Positions 24,205 to 33,447 of a stretch of DNA of 64,000 nt are shown in pieces. The translations under genes and the position numbers were made by a program. Every line of letters starts with the position of its first letter. Position 1 is the first letter of the stretch. The notes under the pieces were generated by a model, which was not told the DNA's origin, did no database searches, and saw only the letters and a program-made list of their open reading frames with translations. Source of the DNA: Candidatus Formimonas warabiya (GTDB taxonomy: Bacteria; Bacillota; Dehalobacteriia; Dehalobacteriales; Dehalobacteriaceae); contig NZ_CP017634.1 of the NCBI RefSeq assembly GCF_002777255.1, positions 1,748,903 through 1,812,902 on the forward strand. The letters run 5' to 3'.

Positions 24205-25839
24205 TTATTCTTCCTCCATAAAGCTATATCCGTATTTTTTAGGCGGGTTTAAATTTTCTTTAATTGTTCTTGGGTTGATCCAGCGGTAAAGATTCAGCTT
24301 GCTGCCGGCCTTATCGTTGGTTCCCGAAGCCCGGGAGCCGCCGAAAGGCTGCTGCCCAACAACAGCTCCTGTCGGTTTATCATTGATATAAAAATTACTG
24401 GCGGCATGGTTCAATTGTTTTTCTAAATTGCAGACCACCCTGCGATCACGGGCGAAGACCGCTCCGGTAAGCCCATAGGGAGATGTCTCGGTGCACTGGG
24501 CAACAGTCTTTTCAAATTCCTGATCCGGATAGACATATACCGTTAAAACCGGGCCGAAAATCTCTTCCTCCATGGTTCTAAATCGGGGATTGGTGGTTAC
24601 GATCACGGTTGGTCTAATGAAATACCCTTCCCGGTCATCAGATTGACCCCCGCAAAGAATTTCGGCCTCCGGGGATTCCTGGGCATAATCAATAAAAGAA
24701 CGAATCGACCGGAAGGCATTCCCATCGATGACGGCACTCATGAAATTGGAGAAATTCTCTACATCGCCCATTTTGATGGAAGCTACGTCATCCAAGAGCC
24801 TTTCCTTGACCGAGGGCCAAATGCTCTGGGGGATGTATGCCCGAGAAGCCGCGGAGCATTTCTGGCCCTGGTACTCAAACGCTCCTCTCACCAGCCCGGT
24901 CGCTAGGGCACCCACATCAGCCGAGTCATGGGCCAAGACAAAGTTCTTTCCCCCTGTTTCACCTACAATCCTGGGATAAGCTTTATACTGCCTCAAATTC
25001 CCAGCGACTTTCCGCCAGATATCGCCAAACACCTGGGTTGATCCGGTAAAATGGATGCCGGCCAAAGCGGGATCATCCAGCACCATATTTCCTACCTTGC
25101 TCCCGGATCCGGGCACAAAATTAATCACGCCGTCGGGCAACCCTGCTTCTTGCAATAACTTCATCACAAAATAGTTGGAATAGACTGCGGTCGAGGCCGG
25201 TTTCCATACGACTGTATTTCCCACAATCGCGGGCGCTGTGGGCAGATTGCCGCCGATAGCGGTAAAATTAAAAGGCGTGACGGCAAAAACGAACCCTTCT
25301 AAAGGCCGATATTGTAAACGGTTCCAGGAATCTTGGGTGGAGTTTGGCTGTTCCTCAATAATTTGGGACAGGTAATAGGCATTAAAGCGCAAAAAGTCGA
25401 TTAATTCACATGCCGAATCAATTTCTGCCTGATGGGCCGTTTTACTTTGGCCCAGCATGGTGGCAGCATTTAAGGTACTCCGCCAAGGACCGGAGAGCAG
25501 TTCCGCTGCTCTTAGAAAGACGGATGCTCTGTGTTCCCAGGGCATTCTCTCCCATTCATCCTTCGCCTGATGCGCTGCCTCAATCGCCATCGTGATTTCT
25601 TTCTCTCCCGCCATGTGGTATTTGGCAAGAATATGATCTTTTTTGTGGGGAATGATGCATTCCCCCATCTTTCCCGTTCTGACTTCCTTTCCGCCGATGA
25701 TCAGCGGGATCTCGATTTCCCTTTTTTGCAGTTCCTGTAATTTCTTTTTCAGTTCCGCTTTTTCCGGACTGCCTGGCCCATAAGAGAGTAATCCTTCGTT
25801 CTGTGGTTGTCTCATCGCAGAAATTGCATTAAACATCAT
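24205..25839 (-). CDS. pruA: 1-pyrroline-5-carboxylate dehydrogenase (L-glutamate gamma-semialdehyde dehydrogenase)
   Basis: About 544 residues. It oxidises glutamate semialdehyde to glutamate with NAD+, the second step of proline or arginine/ornithine breakdown. The N-terminal extension FNAISAMRQPQNEGLLSYGP, ending in an SPEKAELKK-type helix, is the signature of this subfamily. The ALDH fold has the catalytic Glu in RIVGETGGKNF and the catalytic Cys in GAFEYQGQKCSAASRAYIP, followed by EEIFGPVLTVYVY and QQPFGGSRASGTNDKAG. ATG 25839 follows GGGGAGGATTG; a TTG at 25842 is also in frame. It is 150 bases downstream of a second aldehyde dehydrogenase and is probably co-transcribed with it. Confidence 0.92.
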   Translation of the reverse strand: MMFNAISAMRQPQNEGLLSYGPGSPEKAELKKKLQELQKREIEIPLIIGGKEVRTGKMGECIIPHKKDHILAKYHMAGEKEITMAIEAAHQAKDEWERMPWEHRASVFLRAAELLSGPWRSTLNAATMLGQSKTAHQAEIDSACELIDFLRFNAYYLSQIIEEQPNSTQDSWNRLQYRPLEGFVFAVTPFNFTAIGGNLPTAPAIVGNTVVWKPASTAVYSNYFVMKLLQEAGLPDGVINFVPGSGSKVGNMVLDDPALAGIHFTGSTQVFGDIWRKVAGNLRQYKAYPRIVGETGGKNFVLAHDSADVGALATGLVRGAFEYQGQKCSAASRAYIPQSIWPSVKERLLDDVASIKMGDVENFSNFMSAVIDGNAFRSIRSFIDYAQESPEAEILCGGQSDDREGYFIRPTVIVTTNPRFRTMEEEIFGPVLTVYVYPDQEFEKTVAQCTETSPYGLTGAVFARDRRVVCNLEKQLNHAASNFYINDKPTGAVVGQQPFGGSRASGTNDKAGSKLNLYRWINPRTIKENLNPPKKYGYSFMEEE

Positions 25840-25992
25840 CAATCCTCCCCATTATTTGTATCTTTTTTAGGAAATATATTTTGCGCCCCACCATCCATAT
25901 ATGCTTAAAAGGCTCAACATCCTTGTTATTGTTAATAAATCTGCTTTTTATCTGCTTACCCCTTTTCAAAGCCGGCAGAAAAATCCGGAACC

Positions 25993-27474
25993 TTAATACG
26001 AATTGTCAGGAACCTCATTCAGATTCACAAATATATTCTTTTTTTGTGAATAAAGGTCTAGGGCTTGCTTGTGAACTTCCCGGCCATACCCTGAATCTTT
26101 ATACCCCCCAAAAGAGGATCCGGGAGGAACAGGGCCAAACTCATTGACCCAGACGGTACCGGCCTGAATACCCCGGGCCACCCGGATCGCCCGGTTGATG
26201 TCCTGTGTCCAAACCCCTCCGGCCAGGCCATACCGGGAGTCATTGGCCAGGGCAATCACTTCTTCTTCATCATGAAATTTAATCACAACCAGGACAGGTC
26301 CAAAGATCTCTTCTTGCGCAATTCTCATTCTGTTGTCCACATCAATAAAAAGGGTAGGGGCCAGGAAAAATCCCTTTCCATAATCTCCCTCTGTGAGCCG
26401 GGTTCCCCCAAAAGCCAGGCGGGCTCCTTCCTGCTTGCCAATTTCGACATAATCCAAATTCTTTTGCAATTGGGCGCCGTCAATGACAGGTCCCATTTTG
26501 GTATCCGGATCCAATCCGTTCCCCACTTTGACCAATTTAAATTTCGCAATCAGGCCGTCCACAAATTTTTCATAAATGGCTTCATGGACAAAGGCCCTGG
26601 ACCCGGCAGAACACACTTGTCCCTGGTTAAATAAAATTCCGGCACAAGTCCCGATTAAGGCCCGCTCAAATTGACAATCAGGAAAAATAATATTGGCCGA
26701 TTTTCCTCCCAGTTCCAAGGTTGAGGGAATTAATTTTCTTCCGGCAACTTCGCCCATACGCATGCCAATTTCCGTGGAACCCGTGAAAGCAATTTTTCTG
26801 ATTCTCGGATGGTTAATTAGTGCCTCTCCTACTAATTTGCCACTTCCCGTGACAATGTTTATCACCCCGGGCGGGATGATGTCTTTTATTAATCTGGCCA
26901 TTTCCAAAATAGACAGGCTCGTATTACTGGCAGGCTTAATAACGGTACAATTGCCCGCCGCTAAAGCAGGGGCTAACTTCCAGCCGGCCATGGACAGGGG
27001 ATAATTCCATGGAATGATTTGGGCAACAACCCCTAAAGGCTCTCTCGTAAGGATAGAAAAGCAATTTGGGTCGTATTGGATATACCCCCCTTCTTCAGCA
27101 AGCAGGCAACCGGCAAAATATCTGAATTGATCAACGACATCGCTTACGTCAAAAAGTGACTCCCCAATGGGTTTCCCATTATCAAGGGTTTCAATGGTAG
27201 CCAGAAATGTGGCGTTTTTTTCAATTTCATCTGCTGCCTTGTTCAAGATCGTCGCTTTTTCCTTATTGGATCTTTTACTCCAATCCTGATAAGCATCCCA
27301 AGCAGCATTAACAGCCCTGTCCACATCCTCCCCGGTTCCGGAAGCCACATCTGCTAGTTTTTCTTGATTCGCCGGGTTCACAGCAGGAAATACTTTGGAT
27401 GAGATGGACGGAACAAATTGTCCCCCGATAAACATCCCATACTCTTTTTGTAATCCAATTTCATGAACAGTCAT
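25993..27474 (-). CDS. NAD-dependent aldehyde dehydrogenase (betaine-aldehyde dehydrogenase-like)
   Basis: About 493 residues, the usual class 1/2 ALDH length. It has the NAD-binding motif PWNYPLSMAGWKLAPALAAG, FTGSTEIGMRMGE, catalytic Glu in TLELGGKSANI, catalytic Cys in LFNQGQVCSAGSRAFVHE, QEEIFGPVLVVIKF and the C-terminal FGGYKDSGYGRE. The sequence resembles betaine aldehyde and gamma-aminobutyraldehyde dehydrogenases, but the substrate cannot be fixed. ATG 27474 is chosen for its perfect GGGAGGAGG site; the open frame extends 30 bases further. A candidate sigma-54 promoter lies at 27.8 kb. Confidence 0.88.
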   Translation of the reverse strand: MTVHEIGLQKEYGMFIGGQFVPSISSKVFPAVNPANQEKLADVASGTGEDVDRAVNAAWDAYQDWSKRSNKEKATILNKAADEIEKNATFLATIETLDNGKPIGESLFDVSDVVDQFRYFAGCLLAEEGGYIQYDPNCFSILTREPLGVVAQIIPWNYPLSMAGWKLAPALAAGNCTVIKPASNTSLSILEMARLIKDIIPPGVINIVTGSGKLVGEALINHPRIRKIAFTGSTEIGMRMGEVAGRKLIPSTLELGGKSANIIFPDCQFERALIGTCAGILFNQGQVCSAGSRAFVHEAIYEKFVDGLIAKFKLVKVGNGLDPDTKMGPVIDGAQLQKNLDYVEIGKQEGARLAFGGTRLTEGDYGKGFFLAPTLFIDVDNRMRIAQEEIFGPVLVVIKFHDEEEVIALANDSRYGLAGGVWTQDINRAIRVARGIQAGTVWVNEFGPVPPGSSFGGYKDSGYGREVHKQALDLYSQKKNIFVNLNEVPDNSY

Positions 27475-27944
27475 AGGTTTCCTCCTCCCGCCGCCTTTTG
27501 GCATTTTGTACGCAACATGATCATTTGTTATTTAAATCACAAATAATTCACCACTCCTTTCTCCTTTTGGATCTAAGATTATTTTCCTTTCAGCAAAAGC
27601 AAAGAGATCGTTAACTGCCGTTATATTCAGATAAATATAACGTGGTCTTAAAAAAAACTGCCAGAAGCAGGAATAATTTTACATTATATGCGTGAAAAGA
27701 TAGTATCTGTTACCAAAAGAATATCATCCGCAACTATACCTGTAAAGTACTTTTTTCTCTCTCATAAATAGCAAATCATCCTCTTGTGTGCGCATGAAAA
27801 GTGCCTGACCAGACGACCATTTTTGTTGTCATTATAGAATACTACTGGGCCTTTTTTAATCAAGGCCCAGTTTGTTTGATCCTTTATCCGCCAATAACTC
27901 TAAATACCCCCATCAATAAATACACCGGCACATCTTATCCTTCT
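27475..27944. other. 470-base gene-free region upstream of the ALDH gene
   Basis: It contains a sigma-54-like element (27792-27806), a hairpin with arms CGTTATATT/AATATAACG around 27622-27645, and a strong hairpin CTGGGCCTT/AAGGCCCAG at 27845-27870. The latter has a T-rich loop and could end the chemotaxis-receptor transcript. No convincing ORF was seen on either strand. Confidence 0.5.
27792..27806 (-). promoter_or_regulatory. Candidate sigma-54 (-24/-12) promoter
   Basis: On the minus strand the sequence AGGCACTTTTCATGC carries GG and GC exactly ten bases apart, with GGCAC in the -24 box and ATGC in the -12 box (consensus TGGCAC and TTGC). Transcription would enter the ALDH gene after a leader of about 300 bases. 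Two mismatches and the long leader keep confidence low. Confidence 0.35.
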
Positions 27945-29300
27945 TTAATTATTGAAGGTAAATTTTTCGGATAATATTTTTAATTCATCTGCCGTCTTGG
28001 ACAAAACTTCGACAGCGGCACTGACTTCTTCCATGGCAGCTGTCTGTTCTTCGGAGCTGGCGGCGATATTCTGAATAGCACCGCTGATTTCACCGGACGC
28101 CGAACTAACCCCTTCGATCTGGTCCACCAGTTCCGTCATAGCAGTCTCAATCCGTTTAAAACTGTTTTCTGCTTCCCCAACAATATTTAATCCGTCTTTG
28201 ATGCCATGGGTACTTACTTCCATCGCTGCAACGGCGCTTTGAGAAGTTTTTTGCACACTGTCAATTAAATGACGGATTTCACCGGCAGCTGTACGGGATT
28301 GTTCCGCCAGCTTTCTCACCTCTTCAGCCACTACGGCAAATCCGCGGCCCTGGTCTCCTGCCCGGGCAGCTTCAATCGCCGCATTAAGGGACAACAGATT
28401 TGTCTGATCCGCAATATCGGTGATCACATCGATAATTTGATTAATTTGATTCGATTGCTGGGCCAGTTCTACGACAACTCCAGAAACATCATTATTGGTG
28501 CGATTAATTGCATCCATTTGTTTCATAACCCGAGTGATGCTTTCATTTCCTTCGTTAGCTACAGTCATGGCGTGTTCGGCTTTCTGAGACACTTTCCGGG
28601 TCCTTACCGATACATCCTCTATAGTAGCTGCTACTTCTCCAATCGTCGAAGCATTCTCTGTCGCCCCGGCAGTTGTTTGCATGGCCTGCGTACTTAATTG
28701 ACCGGCAGACGTTGCAACGGTTGCAATGCTTTTGTTAATATTCCCCATGACATCACTTAAGTAGTCGAGCATAAGATTAACGCCTTTTATGACTTTTCCC
28801 ATTTCGTCGTTACGGTCAAAATTAAGCACTACTCTTTCGTTCAGTTGACCATTCTGCACTTTATCCAGCACGGCAAGTGTGCGCTTGAGCGGATCTCCCA
28901 GCCCTGCTCCCATGATACACCAATAAATAATACCCCATAAAACAGAAACCCCAATAATGATTAAATCTAATCCTGATAAACTTCCGGAGTAGCCTAAAGG
29001 CACCAGGGAAGCATAGGCAATCGGCGCATGGAAGTTCCGGAAAAAGGCCTTTATGGGACCTCCGTATGTGCCTAAGACAGCAGATAAAGCAGGAACAAGA
29101 ACGGCAATACCCAAAAGAAGCGTTTTGTCTGCGCTCCAACCACTCTTATAGAGTATAATCGGCACCATCGTTACCAGCGCATTCATGTAAATCGCAGGAT
29201 ACAGGAATTTAACAGTAAATTTGGCATTTACGAAGCAATGTCCCTGAATCTTGGTTTTTGCTACTATGTCCGGTTGGTACGTATAATTTTGCATCATCAT
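27945..29300 (-). CDS. Methyl-accepting chemotaxis protein without large extracellular sensor
   Basis: A 451-residue receptor. A short N-terminus and three to four close hydrophobic segments (about 28-130) are followed by a HAMP-like linker ([20 protein letters not shown]) and the signalling domain. The hairpin tip reads [20 protein letters not shown], with [16 protein letters not shown], the core that contacts CheA and CheW. There is no periplasmic ligand-binding domain, so it may sense membrane or internal signals. It may serve the type IV pili or flagella; no che genes are in the window. It is divergent from the membrane-protein gene at 29544. Confidence 0.92.
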   Translation of the reverse strand: MMMQNYTYQPDIVAKTKIQGHCFVNAKFTVKFLYPAIYMNALVTMVPIILYKSGWSADKTLLLGIAVLVPALSAVLGTYGGPIKAFFRNFHAPIAYASLVPLGYSGSLSGLDLIIIGVSVLWGIIYWCIMGAGLGDPLKRTLAVLDKVQNGQLNERVVLNFDRNDEMGKVIKGVNLMLDYLSDVMGNINKSIATVATSAGQLSTQAMQTTAGATENASTIGEVAATIEDVSVRTRKVSQKAEHAMTVANEGNESITRVMKQMDAINRTNNDVSGVVVELAQQSNQINQIIDVITDIADQTNLLSLNAAIEAARAGDQGRGFAVVAEEVRKLAEQSRTAAGEIRHLIDSVQKTSQSAVAAMEVSTHGIKDGLNIVGEAENSFKRIETAMTELVDQIEGVSSASGEISGAIQNIAASSEEQTAAMEEVSAAVEVLSKTADELKILSEKFTFNN

Positions 29301-29543
29301 TCCCCCTAGACTGGTATTAATTTCATCGACTTATATTGTCACATTTCGACATTATTGCCAGAATTCCTTTAGCATTGGGGAAAGTTGGAGAGGGCTTTAA
29401 TCATCAAAATTATCATTGGCTCAGAAGAGGGCTGCCATCTTATCCTTTTTCTTTTTTACCGGCAAAAACTCCGGCTTCAGGAATGATTTAGCCATATTAG
29501 GTTACATTATAATATGATTAAGTGTCATCAAGGAGGCAAAAAA

Positions 29544-30167
29544 ATGGATAAAAGCACCGATAATTTTCGAATTTGGGTAATCGCCGGTATCGCTGGCGTG
29601 ATCACCAGAGATATTTTCAGCTTAATAGTCAATTTGTTGGGTTTGTCAAAAACATTTATCTGGAATATCGCCGCAGATATATTCGTACACGGTAAAGAAG
29701 TTTATACTTTTTGGGGGCATATTCTTGGTTTCATTACCGATATTACAATCGGTGCGGCACTGGGGGTTGCTACCGGATTATTTTTAGAGTGGCGCGGTGC
29801 AAAAGATTATCTCCTCAAAGGCGCTGGAGTTGCCCTAATAGCTTGGCTCGGGTTCATTGGTTTAATATTTCATAATATTCCCCAAACAAGATCCATCGCC
29901 ACGGAGGATGCCTTTTCCAGCATGTTATCCTTTCTTGCCCACCTGCTTTTTGGTCTGGCCACGGTCTGGATCATTCATAAATACGCTTTTCAAAAGGTTC
30001 CTCAAAAAAAGGAGGCCCGGGAATACAGGTTCAAACAGCATCTTATTCTCCGGCATGTTCCGGAAGCTGCCAAGAAGCCGATCCGGGTCATCCCGGCTAG
30101 GGGAAAGGGATATAAGCATCCCGCCAAGCTGATAAAGGTATCGAGAAAGCTTTCACCAAAGATTTAA
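29544..30167 (+). CDS. Four-helix membrane protein, member of a local paralogous family
   Basis: About 207 residues from ATG 29544, which has AAGGAGG eight bases upstream. Helices lie at about 12-30, 58-82, 90-112 and 125-150. Landmarks shared with the proteins at 56677, 57145 and 59480 are a Gly-rich start (IAGIAGVITRDIFSLIV), a Tyr-x-x-Lys-Gly turn before helix 3 (DYLLKGAG) and a late HLLFGLATV. This copy has a basic C-terminal extension of about 55 residues, rich in Lys/Arg. No function is known. A TATAAT box is visible near 29508. Confidence 0.8.
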   Translation: MDKSTDNFRIWVIAGIAGVITRDIFSLIVNLLGLSKTFIWNIAADIFVHGKEVYTFWGHILGFITDITIGAALGVATGLFLEWRGAKDYLLKGAGVALIAWLGFIGLIFHNIPQTRSIATEDAFSSMLSFLAHLLFGLATVWIIHKYAFQKVPQKKEAREYRFKQHLILRHVPEAAKKPIRVIPARGKGYKHPAKLIKVSRKLSPKI

Positions 30168-30200
30168 CCTTTCAAGTCCAGACCAATCAACATGCGTGTT

Positions 30201-30884
30201 CTATCTAGAAGAATTTGCTGATTTTTCAATATCCTTGTTTTCTAATATCGGTTTATCATAGCCTCTATTGACGCTATGAATCATGGCCATACCCAGTTCT
30301 TTCAGAGAAGTAGCGTGCTGAGGGAAAAAACGCCTTAATACGGGATAAAGCCATGAAAGTGCCTGATAATATTTATGGGTATTCTTTAACCCCTTTATGG
30401 GATGTATATAGCCCGGGCGAAACATATAGGCGTTTTTGAACGGGAGCCCCAACAGGTCGTTTTCCGTTTTTCCTTTAACTCTGGCCCACATAATTCGCCC
30501 CCTCTCTGTATGATCCGTCCCCTCGCCGGACACGTAACAGAAAACCATCTCCGGATTTAATCGTGAAAGCAGGCCTGCCACATATAGGGTAAGGTCATGG
30601 GTGATCCGGCTGTATTCCCCTTCTCTCATTCCCACCGATGAAACACCCAAGCAAAAAAAACAGGCCTGATAATGCACTAATTGAGATTCAATGGGAGAAA
30701 GATTAAAGAAATTGGTGTGCAATATTTCCCTTAATCTCGGGTGTGAAACACCGCAGGGCCTCCGGTTGATCACTAAGACCTGCTCCACATCCGGATGGCT
30801 CAGGCATTGGTGCAATACCCCTTCTCCCACCATACCGGTGGCTCCGGTAATTATCACTCTAATTTTTGATCCTGCGAACGCCAT
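30201..30884 (-). CDS. NAD(P)-binding Rossmann protein (atypical SDR / epimerase-like)
   Basis: A 227-residue protein with dinucleotide motif VIITGATGMVGEGVLHQCL at the N-terminus, VLVINRRP at the end of beta-2 and CYVSGEGTDHTERGRIMWAR-type region resembling the active-site segment of atypical short-chain dehydrogenases. A later MFRPGYIHP motif also fits. It is shorter than true sugar epimerases and lacks the canonical YxxxK, so it may be a redox-sensing or NADPH-binding protein of the YbjT/HTATIP2 type. It is monocistronic, convergent with the gene at 29544. Confidence 0.78.
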   Translation of the reverse strand: MAFAGSKIRVIITGATGMVGEGVLHQCLSHPDVEQVLVINRRPCGVSHPRLREILHTNFFNLSPIESQLVHYQACFFCLGVSSVGMREGEYSRITHDLTLYVAGLLSRLNPEMVFCYVSGEGTDHTERGRIMWARVKGKTENDLLGLPFKNAYMFRPGYIHPIKGLKNTHKYYQALSWLYPVLRRFFPQHATSLKELGMAMIHSVNRGYDKPILENKDIEKSANSSR

Positions 30885-30959
30885 TTTTTGATTCGACCAC
30901 CCTTCTATTCATATCGCGGGGCCTCTTACCTAAAGCCCATCTCCTGGAATTCCTATCCT

Positions 30960-31123
30960 TTAACGATTTAAAGCGCATTTCACTGCCTCGCCGGGACGGG
31001 CACAAGCATTGCATGAGGTGCATTTCGCCTTGCGGGTGTCTCCCTGTTTCCAGCGTTTTACCAGATCAGCCTGTTTTTTAATTTCAGGCTGGCGATCTGA
31101 GTAGGGTCAAATAAAGTTTTCAT
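30960..31123 (-). pseudogene. Remnant of a flavin oxidoreductase (Old Yellow Enzyme family) with internal deletion
   Basis: An intact start with a GGAGG site gives MKTLFDPTQIASLKLKNRLI, the usual N-terminus of NADH:flavin oxidoreductases. It then hits a stop. In the next frame LVKRWKQGDTRKAKCTSCNA continues to CALNR and a stop, matching the C-terminal Cys-rich end of the same family (an ..RKAKCISCN.. motif). About 300 residues between them are missing. The two ends of one gene thus lie side by side, evidence of an internal deletion. The ArsR gene just upstream probably once regulated it. Confidence 0.75.
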
Positions 31124-31260
31124 CTTTCTTTACCTCCTTCATGATCATTTGACAATTTCGGATTACAATTTAATGTTTCTACAACTATCGAAATATATCG
31201 ACAAAAAAATTTTTCTGCACCGACCCCGAAACAGTCCCTAGGGAACCGTTTTCAAAGGGA

Positions 31261-31563
31261 TTATTTAGACGTATTCCGTAATGATAAAATTTTGCTGACC
31301 TCTGTGACCAGCTTTTCATTTACGCGACAAATCAAAAATTTCCCCCTTTTTTCCGTGGTAATCAAGTCTGCGTTCGCTAATTCTTTGATATGATGGGAAA
31401 TCGTCGGCGCCCCGATGTTCAAACAGTCAATGATGTCCGTCACAAAGCATTCGCCCCCGGTTTGAATACTCGTTTCATGGGCTTGGGCAATTTTTAAATA
31501 TAATTCTAATCGATTCGGGTTGGAAAGCGCCTTAAATATCTTTGCCATTTGGTTTGTGTCCAT
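31261..31563 (-). CDS. ArsR-family transcriptional regulator
   Basis: About 100 residues. A winged helix-turn-helix with KIFKALSNPNRLELYLKIAQ at the N-terminus and recognition region IGAPTISHHIKELANADLI, then wing EKRGKFLICRVN. A single conserved Cys (ECFVTDIIDCLN) lies before the recognition helix; a full metal site is not evident. ATG 31563 is preferred to an upstream TTG. It lies just upstream of the deleted flavin oxidoreductase on the same strand, so it is probably the old local repressor, now without its target gene. Confidence 0.88.
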   Translation of the reverse strand: MDTNQMAKIFKALSNPNRLELYLKIAQAHETSIQTGGECFVTDIIDCLNIGAPTISHHIKELANADLITTEKRGKFLICRVNEKLVTEVSKILSLRNTSK

Positions 31564-31876
31564 TTTACAGCCCCTATACAATTACATTTCGATAAGTTTC
31601 GAATTGATTTTAACTTATTCCTCTCTCAATGTCAAGAACAATACTGCCCCTTTTCAGGTAACATTCTTATGAACCTTCATAAAATCTTTACGATGCCTTT
31701 ACGGTTATACATATCAGAACTGCTCCTGCAATTTTTTCTTCAAACTATCCACGGATATGGCAAAGCCGGTTGCCGGCCCTTCCTTATTTTGCTTATCTAA
31801 AGAGGCAAAGACAATCCCTACCACCTTACCCCGACTGTTTATCACAGGGCTGCCGCTGCTTCCTTTATAAATATAA

Positions 31877-33447
31877 CTCAACTTTCCCACCGTCAATTTA
31901 GATTGATCTTTGAAAAATTCATATAGTAAACGCACATTAAAATAACAGAAAACCCCCTCGGAATGGTATAATTGAAGTCGACCAAAACCCAATAATACCA
32001 GCCGCTAGGAGGTTTCCCATGACCAGTATTATATCAGAAAAAACAAGTAGCGACCAGATGCTTAAGTCTCGTATTGATTGCTTTTTCACCCAGTTAAACC
32101 TTTCAAAAATGCTGCTTAAATGCAATTTCTACAAAGAGTCGGGTATCCACTGTACTACAATGCTGAAAGAATTATTTTCGCTGGTCTTTTACGGTAAAAA
32201 TCTCTATCGAACCTTATCCCTACAAAGCGAAAATATATCTTTTAAGAAAAATACTGCTTATCGATTCCTTAACAACAGCCGTTTCAACTGGGAAAAGCTA
32301 CTTCAACTGATAATGACACACCTAATATTGCTCATTGATCGGCTAACCGAACAGAATCGTCAATCCGTACTTATTTTTGATGACTCACTTTTTAGCCGTA
32401 ATCGTAGTAAAAAGGTTGAGTTGCTGGCAAAAGTGTTTGACCACACCAGCCATAAATTCTGTAAAGGGTTCAGAATGTTAACTTTGGGCTGGTCCGACGG
32501 GAACACCTTTCTTCCTATTTCCTTCAAATTGTTAAGTTCAACTAAGGACGAAAATGTGCTTTGTGAGGCCAAGTCCATGGACAAACGGACTCTTGCTTAC
32601 AAACGTCGGGATCAAGCTAGGCAGTCAACTCTTGATGTCATGCTTACCCTTCTTCGTGACGCTAAGGACATACCAGCAAAATTTGTGCTGTTTGATAGCT
32701 GGTTCACCATGCCCAAGACCGTGATCCGCGTAAAAAAAGAGCATCGTGATGTCATAGGCATGATCCGTATTACAGAAAAAGTCCATTATCAATACCAAGG
32801 TCAGTGGCAGAATGTCAAAGATATATACCAGAGGATTAAACTATCTGATTCTAAAAATATCATCGGTTCGGCTTGCATCAAACTTAGAGAAGATAAATCA
32901 GCACCTTCTGACGAATTTATTGATGCTAGAATTGTCTTTATAAAAGACCGCCGATCTGATAATTGGCTTGCCCTTCTTTGTACCGATCTTTCCGTTAGTG
33001 AGGAAGAAATCGTTCGAATCTATGGAAAGCGTTGGGATATAGAAGTTTTCTTCAAGGTTTGCAAGTCATATCTTTCCTTGGCTAAAGAGTACCAAGGCCG
33101 CAGTTACGACATGCAAGTGGCTACAACATCCATCGTATTCCTTAGATATGCCATGTTATCACAGGAAGCTAGAAACGCCACTGATGATAGAACGTTAGGT
33201 GATTTATTTTACTACCTTAGAGAAGAACTGGCAGACATAAAACTCTCGCAATCTCTAATGTTGCTGGTTAATACCCTTCGTCAAGTTCTAACTCAGTTAC
33301 CTTTGCTCAGTCAGGAAATGGCTGACGAGATTATGAATACATTTTTGAATGCGATACCACATCCTTTAAAACAAAAATTATTGTTGTGTGCGTAACTATA
33401 TAGATTTTTCAAAGATCAATCAGATATTAACAGCTGGGAAAGTTGTG
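31877..33447 (+). mobile_element. IS4-type insertion sequence, about 1.57 kb, complete
   Basis: Long imperfect terminal inverted repeats of about 60 bases begin CTCAACTTTCCCA on the left and CACAACTTTCCCA (complement) on the right. Both contain GATTGATCTTTGAAAAAT and an inner ATAGT..ACGCACA block. The direct repeat AATATAA (31870-31876 and 33448-33454; up to nine bases by similarity) flanks it as target duplication. It contains one transposase gene. Intact ends, duplication and an open transposase frame suggest a fairly recent, possibly active insertion into the protease gene. Confidence 0.9.
32019..33395 (+). CDS. IS4-family DDE transposase
   Basis: A 458-residue DDE transposase. The acidic catalytic residues fit D in VLIFDDSLFSRN, D in FVLFDSWFTMP and E in the YREK-like motif RIYGKRWDIEVFFKVCKSYL, as in IS4 relatives. 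The N-terminal part is an insertion- and DNA-binding domain. AGGAGG precedes the ATG by six bases. The frame is uninterrupted. It is the only gene of the element at 31877-33447 and is encoded opposite to the disrupted protease. The 7-9 base target duplication would suit the ISPepr1-like subgroup, but that assignment is inference. Confidence 0.93.
   Translation: MTSIISEKTSSDQMLKSRIDCFFTQLNLSKMLLKCNFYKESGIHCTTMLKELFSLVFYGKNLYRTLSLQSENISFKKNTAYRFLNNSRFNWEKLLQLIMTHLILLIDRLTEQNRQSVLIFDDSLFSRNRSKKVELLAKVFDHTSHKFCKGFRMLTLGWSDGNTFLPISFKLLSSTKDENVLCEAKSMDKRTLAYKRRDQARQSTLDVMLTLLRDAKDIPAKFVLFDSWFTMPKTVIRVKKEHRDVIGMIRITEKVHYQYQGQWQNVKDIYQRIKLSDSKNIIGSACIKLREDKSAPSDEFIDARIVFIKDRRSDNWLALLCTDLSVSEEEIVRIYGKRWDIEVFFKVCKSYLSLAKEYQGRSYDMQVATTSIVFLRYAMLSQEARNATDDRTLGDLFYYLREELADIKLSQSLMLLVNTLRQVLTQLPLLSQEMADEIMNTFLNAIPHPLKQKLLLCA

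Noticed and set aside
31714..31992. Separate 92-residue gene next to the insertion sequence
   Set aside because: Its first residues are encoded by the IS end; the rest is the 3' part of the disrupted protease.
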